A stretch of 9,584 bases of DNA from Candidatus Zymogenus sp. GTDB lineage: Bacteria; Desulfobacterota; Zymogenia; Zymogenales; Zymogenaceae. Numbering within the stretch: the stretch's first letter is position 1; each line of letters starts with the position of its first letter. The position numbers and the translations under genes are program-made. The notes beneath the pieces were generated by a model. That model saw only the letters and a program-made list of their open reading frames with translations. It searched no databases and was not told where the DNA came from. The stretch covers positions 1 through 9,584 of the forward strand of contig JAUWME010000051.1 in NCBI GenBank assembly GCA_030613285.1, written 5' to 3'. This document shows, one piece after another, positions 7,182 through 9,584 of the stretch.

Positions 7182-8195
7182 ATGGACAATGAAATTCAGA
7201 AGAGTAGTAATCAACTGCTTAATATGGAGAGACTCTTTAAACTTCTTGATGACTCAAGGGGTGGCGAGAGGATAAATGAGGCTGACTTGGCAGCGCTTTC
7301 CATTGTGGAGAGGCTCTGGCTGGTTCAGCGGTTACCGCTAAGAGAAAAGGCGAATCTCATAATATCTTCACCGGATCCGATGTTGTTATTGAAGAGGCTC
7401 TCTCCGCAGGAGGTTTATCTTATTGTAAGGGAGTCGTGGGGGGAAGATGCGGCTATGATCCTTGAGATGACCACGCCTGATAAAATTGTAAGGACGATGG
7501 ACATCGATATCTGGAGAAAGGATAGAGTAAACTATGATCGATTTATGGAATGGTTGGAATTAATTGCATTGGGTGGAGATAGGGCCTTGACAAAGACACT
7601 GTTTCGTCTCGATCCACCCCTGATGGTATTGTTTTTTAAAGGCATTATTGAGGTTATTTCAAGAAATTTCGATCAGGATCCTCTGGAGATGTCAGATGGT
7701 GGTTATTACAGCATTGATACCATGTATTATTTTAGACCGATAAATTCTAATCTCGACTTTGAGATGATAATAAAGCTTTTGTCAAGTTTCTTTGAGGTTG
7801 AGCCGGAATTTTACAAGATTATCATGGAAGGTATAATCGGGCAATTGCCATCACCAATGGAAGAGGAGGCGTATCAGCTTCGTTCATCCAGAATGGCCAT
7901 GTCAGGGTTCCCAGAATTTTATGAGGCCAGAGAGATACTGCTCTACAAGGATTCTGAAACTATAAAAAGAGAGATGACCGATGAAATCGGCAAGGTCATA
8001 CTTCAGGATGAAAATCAAAAAAGGGAACTACCGCCGAGCTACTGGTTGATTCCAAGAGAGGGTGGGGGACTAATTGAGGATCTTTTGAGCGAAATAGGCA
8101 ATTCAAATGAGGAAGGAACAGTCTTGTGGGAATTGTCTTACCTTGTCCATAAACTTGTTGCGGCCCAAGGAAGCGACCTTGCAGATACTCAATAG
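7182..8195 (+). CDS. DUF6178 family protein, N-terminal part (ends at in-frame amber)
   Basis: This is a protein of unknown function, recognised from its pattern as DUF6178, a soluble helical family I know from Deltaproteobacteria. Family-like blocks in order are PDPMLLLKRLSPQEVYLIVRE, a short helix pair ending DIDIWRKDRVNYDRFMEWLE, a GGYYSIDTMYYFRPI segment and EEEAYQLRSSRMAMSGFPEF. No signal peptide or membrane segment is visible. The start at ATG 7182 (337 residues) is preferred over ATG 7173 because a consensus -10 overlaps the latter; neither has a Shine-Dalgarno sequence. The frame stops at TAG 8193-8195, about where the family's central region should continue. The following frame (8199-8975) has the same phase and reads as the missing C-terminal part. 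It may therefore be a nonsense-interrupted gene, a gene split in two, or a readthrough product. Function unknown; family call fairly confident. Confidence 0.8.
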   Translation: MDNEIQKSSNQLLNMERLFKLLDDSRGGERINEADLAALSIVERLWLVQRLPLREKANLIISSPDPMLLLKRLSPQEVYLIVRESWGEDAAMILEMTTPDKIVRTMDIDIWRKDRVNYDRFMEWLELIALGGDRALTKTLFRLDPPLMVLFFKGIIEVISRNFDQDPLEMSDGGYYSIDTMYYFRPINSNLDFEMIIKLLSSFFEVEPEFYKIIMEGIIGQLPSPMEEEAYQLRSSRMAMSGFPEFYEAREILLYKDSETIKREMTDEIGKVILQDENQKRELPPSYWLIPREGGGLIEDLLSEIGNSNEEGTVLWELSYLVHKLVAAQGSDLADTQ

Positions 8196-8198
8196 ATA

Positions 8199-8975
8199 TT
8201 GTCGGCTGTGATTATGGCAAAGGACTATCTAAACCTTGGGCTGGATATACTGGTCAATGGAAATCGAGATGAGGGGAAAAGAGCGCTTGAGGAATTCTAT
8301 CTCCAAAACATTTTTCGACTTGGATATAGCAGGGCGCTTGAAGTCAAGAAAAAAGCTGAAAGTGCATTTAAGAGACTTGGAAATGTAATCAACCCCGCTT
8401 TTTGGGGAAACGAGGCAAACGACCTTTTCGCTGTCCTTGCTGGGAGACAACCTTTTTTTTACGGGGGGATTGAAGGGCAGAGCGATGAATACAAAAACTT
8501 CAGTTCGATGGAGGAAATCAATTTTATTGAGAGGTTTCTTGATGAGCTGGAAATCAAAATTGATATGGTGTCAAATCTTGTTACTATCCCTGTTGAGATT
8601 GAATCTTATCTTTCAAAAAATGCGCCTGTAAACAACTGGGGAATTGAAACGATCTTCTTGACGGCTTTTGTCAGGAGGTGTATTACGGGCATTTGGGAGG
8701 TAATCCCCCACTCTGATGAGGACCTAAAAAAATATTATACTGTTTTGAAAGAAGACAAGGCAGAGATGATTGTGGCGAAGGGTGAGGTAAAAGGGGAGAT
8801 TGATAGACTCTCTGTTGATGGTGGCGCTGAAGACCGTAAAAATATTATTGAGGAGTTCATCTCAGATGCATACCAGAATCTTGAAAGTGAGCTATTGGCA
8901 ATCAATGACTGGACAGAGATAGATCCGAGATTCATTGCGTGCTTGATCACTGTAGGAGAGCCATCGGTTGGTTAA
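8199..8975 (+). CDS. DUF6178 family protein, C-terminal part (in frame after amber codon)
   Basis: This frame continues the preceding gene with only TAG and ATA between them and no phase change. It reads as the DUF6178 C-terminal region: YLNLGLDILVNG, QNIFRLGYSRALEVKKKAE, a GRQPFFYGGI block, and the terminal DPRFIACLI that normally closes the family. With the first part it makes about 600 codons, which I recall as a usual full length. Possible restarts are TTG 8199, GTG 8208 and ATG 8214. None has a purine-rich ribosome-binding site; the closest AAGGAAG is at 8167-8173, too far away. Independent translation is thus doubtful unless it is coupled to termination. No further stop or frameshift is present, so any interruption is recent or tolerated. 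The stop is TAA 8973-8975. There are no catalytic motifs, signal peptide or membrane helix. Confidence 0.7.
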   Translation: MSAVIMAKDYLNLGLDILVNGNRDEGKRALEEFYLQNIFRLGYSRALEVKKKAESAFKRLGNVINPAFWGNEANDLFAVLAGRQPFFYGGIEGQSDEYKNFSSMEEINFIERFLDELEIKIDMVSNLVTIPVEIESYLSKNAPVNNWGIETIFLTAFVRRCITGIWEVIPHSDEDLKKYYTVLKEDKAEMIVAKGEVKGEIDRLSVDGGAEDRKNIIEEFISDAYQNLESELLAINDWTEIDPRFIACLITVGEPSVG

Positions 8976-9037
8976 AAGAGCTAAAATATCAATTGTCTGA
9001 TTGCCCAATTGTATATGCGCCAGCCCTGTGGTCATCC

Positions 9038-9066
9038 CCGGATGTATCTGAATGAGATACACCCGG
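9038..9066. other. Hairpin between convergent genes, possible bidirectional terminator or processing element
   Basis: CCGG (9038-9041), one mismatched base, then TGTATCT (9043-9049) can pair with AGATACA (9055-9061), one base, and CCGG (9063-9066) around a five-base GAATG loop. That gives eleven pairs with one A-C mismatch. It lies between the end of DUF6178 (8975) and the end of the lipoprotein gene (9107), where a shared terminator is expected. No T-run follows on either strand, so it is not a canonical intrinsic terminator. Confidence 0.4.
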
Positions 9067-9106
9067 AGATATTTGGCGATTTGAAGAAACTTGATTTTGA
9101 GAGAGG

Positions 9107-9382
9107 CTATCTTACTACGTTCGGGGTCTTGATTATCTTCACGTTGGCCCAGGGCACTTCCACAATGCCGTATTCGTCAGTGAGGAACATAACGGTTCCC
9201 GTGGGTCTTTCGAAGGGGCCAACCCCCTCTGTCCTGCTTTTGTACCACTTGACGTTGTGGAAGACAGTTCCGTCATTAAGGTAAACGGAATAACCGCCCC
9301 TGACGATTGTTCCCACGCCAATGCAACCAACCAAGGCCGCAATCATAGCAATAACGATGATTGTTGAAATTCCCTTTTTCAT
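9107..9382 (-). CDS. Small lipoprotein with beta-rich mature domain
   Basis: This is a predicted exported lipoprotein anchored by an N-terminal lipid-modified cysteine. From ATG 9380-9382 it has 91 residues: a charged MKKG start, a hydrophobic stretch STIIVIAMIAA, and the lipobox LVGC with the acceptor cysteine at residue 20. The roughly 70-residue mature part is rich in beta-strand and glycine (VYLNDGTVFHNVKWY, then TGTVMFLTDEYGIVEVPW). It suggests a small SH3-like or YgdI-like barrel, but I do not recognise a named family. The start is set by AAGGTGG, whose end is five bases before ATG 9382. The longer frame's GTG at 9389-9391 lies inside that Shine-Dalgarno and is not the start. The stop is TAG. 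A CRP-type site lies about 68 bases upstream of the ATG. The function is unknown; an envelope stress or surface role would be guesswork. Confidence 0.8.
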   Translation of the reverse strand: MKKGISTIIVIAMIAALVGCIGVGTIVRGGYSVYLNDGTVFHNVKWYKSRTEGVGPFERPTGTVMFLTDEYGIVEVPWANVKIIKTPNVVR

Positions 9383-9440
9383 GGTATCCACCTTTTTAAA
9401 AACATAATTTACTTATAATAAAACCTATTACCAAAATAAG

Positions 9441-9458
9441 ATGTGACACATATCACAT
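9441..9458. promoter_or_regulatory. CRP/FNR-superfamily operator (TGTGA-N6-TCACA)
   Basis: ATGTGA-CACATA-TCACAT is a perfect inverted repeat of ATGTGA around six bases. It matches the E. coli CRP consensus half-sites exactly and resembles the GTGA-N6-TCAC sites of HcpR-type regulators in sulfate reducers. Its centre is about 68 bases upstream of the lipoprotein ATG and about 40 bases upstream of the possible rightward frame at 9489. A weak TTGGTA-N17-TAAATT pair on the minus strand could be the lipoprotein promoter. Which family member binds is not decidable here. Confidence 0.6.
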
Positions 9459-9488
9459 TGGGAGGGAAATAGAAGAGAATTTAGTTAA

Positions 9489-9584
9489 ATGTATCATCTT
9501 GCTGAAGACAAATCTTTCCCTCATTGCGAAATATTTACTTCGATCAAATCGTGCGATATTGTATCGGCTGTACAACTATTAGGC
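9489..9584 (+). CDS. Possible truncated reading frame running off the window
   Basis: From ATG 9489 the frame stays open for 32 codons to the window edge. It has an AAGAG eleven bases upstream and a purine-rich GGAGGG further off. The visible peptide ends CDIVSAVQLLG. That is loosely like the first helix of CHC2 zinc-finger/primase-like proteins, which is too little to assign a function. A second frame is also open over most of this stretch, so coding is uncertain. The CRP-type operator at 9441-9458 would be its upstream control region. Confidence 0.3.
   Translation, partial: MYHLAEDKSFPHCEIFTSIKSCDIVSAVQLLG

Noticed and set aside
8193..8195. Pyrrolysine as the definite explanation for the amber codon
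   Set aside because: Other genes in the window end naturally with TAG, no pyl genes are visible, and DUF6178 has no known need for pyrrolysine. It is kept only as one of several hypotheses.
9009..9284. Rightward open frame whose first 30-odd codons look protein-like
   Set aside because: It has no ribosome-binding site, overlaps most of the lipoprotein gene on the other strand, and contains the 9038-9066 hairpin. The lipoprotein has a signal peptide, lipobox and strong Shine-Dalgarno.
9389..9391. GTG start for the lipoprotein
   Set aside because: This GTG is inside the Shine-Dalgarno sequence of the ATG at 9382.

Overview
The window looks like a bacterial chromosome segment of moderate-to-low GC. 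It most resembles Desulfobacterota / former Deltaproteobacteria. The clue is a two-part protein at 7182-8975 that I recognise by its sequence pattern as the DUF6178 family, which I know mainly from that group. The taxonomic call is inference.

Positions 1-5449 form a surface-polysaccharide / glycoconjugate neighbourhood. A very large glycosyltransferase gene enters from the left edge (1-2288, +) and encodes two paralogous GT4 enzymes fused in one reading frame. Converging on it are an extended-SDR nucleotide-sugar epimerase, probably UDP-glucuronate 4-epimerase-like (2489-3466, -), and its upstream co-oriented partner, a winged-helix regulator carrying a C-terminal Rossmann-like domain (3547-4188, -). 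Divergent from the regulator is another GT4 glycosyltransferase (4313-5449, +). Its sigma-70-like promoter has a 17-bp inverted repeat filling the spacer exactly. A plausible reading is that the regulator controls nucleotide-sugar supply (epimerase) and sugar transfer (GT4).

Positions 5450-5693 are a convergent intergenic region containing five tandem copies of an 11-bp unit. A GPH-type (MelB-like) sugar:cation symporter follows (5694-7073, -).

Positions 7074-7172 are a divergent promoter region. To its right is DUF6178, read in one frame as an N-terminal part (7182-8195) and a C-terminal part (8199-8975) separated by one in-frame amber codon. The promoter on that side is a consensus extended -10 ending seven bases before an ATG, which suggests a leaderless message.

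The right end holds a hairpin between convergent genes, a small lipoprotein gene (9107-9382, -), a textbook TGTGA-N6-TCACA operator (9441-9458), and a possible truncated reading frame leaving the window (9489-9584, +). I saw no rRNA, tRNA, CRISPR array, transposase or other sign of a mobile element. No gene-free stretch exceeds 300 bases. The points most worth a second look are the amber codon inside DUF6178, the fused tandem glycosyltransferase, and the unusual promoter architectures.
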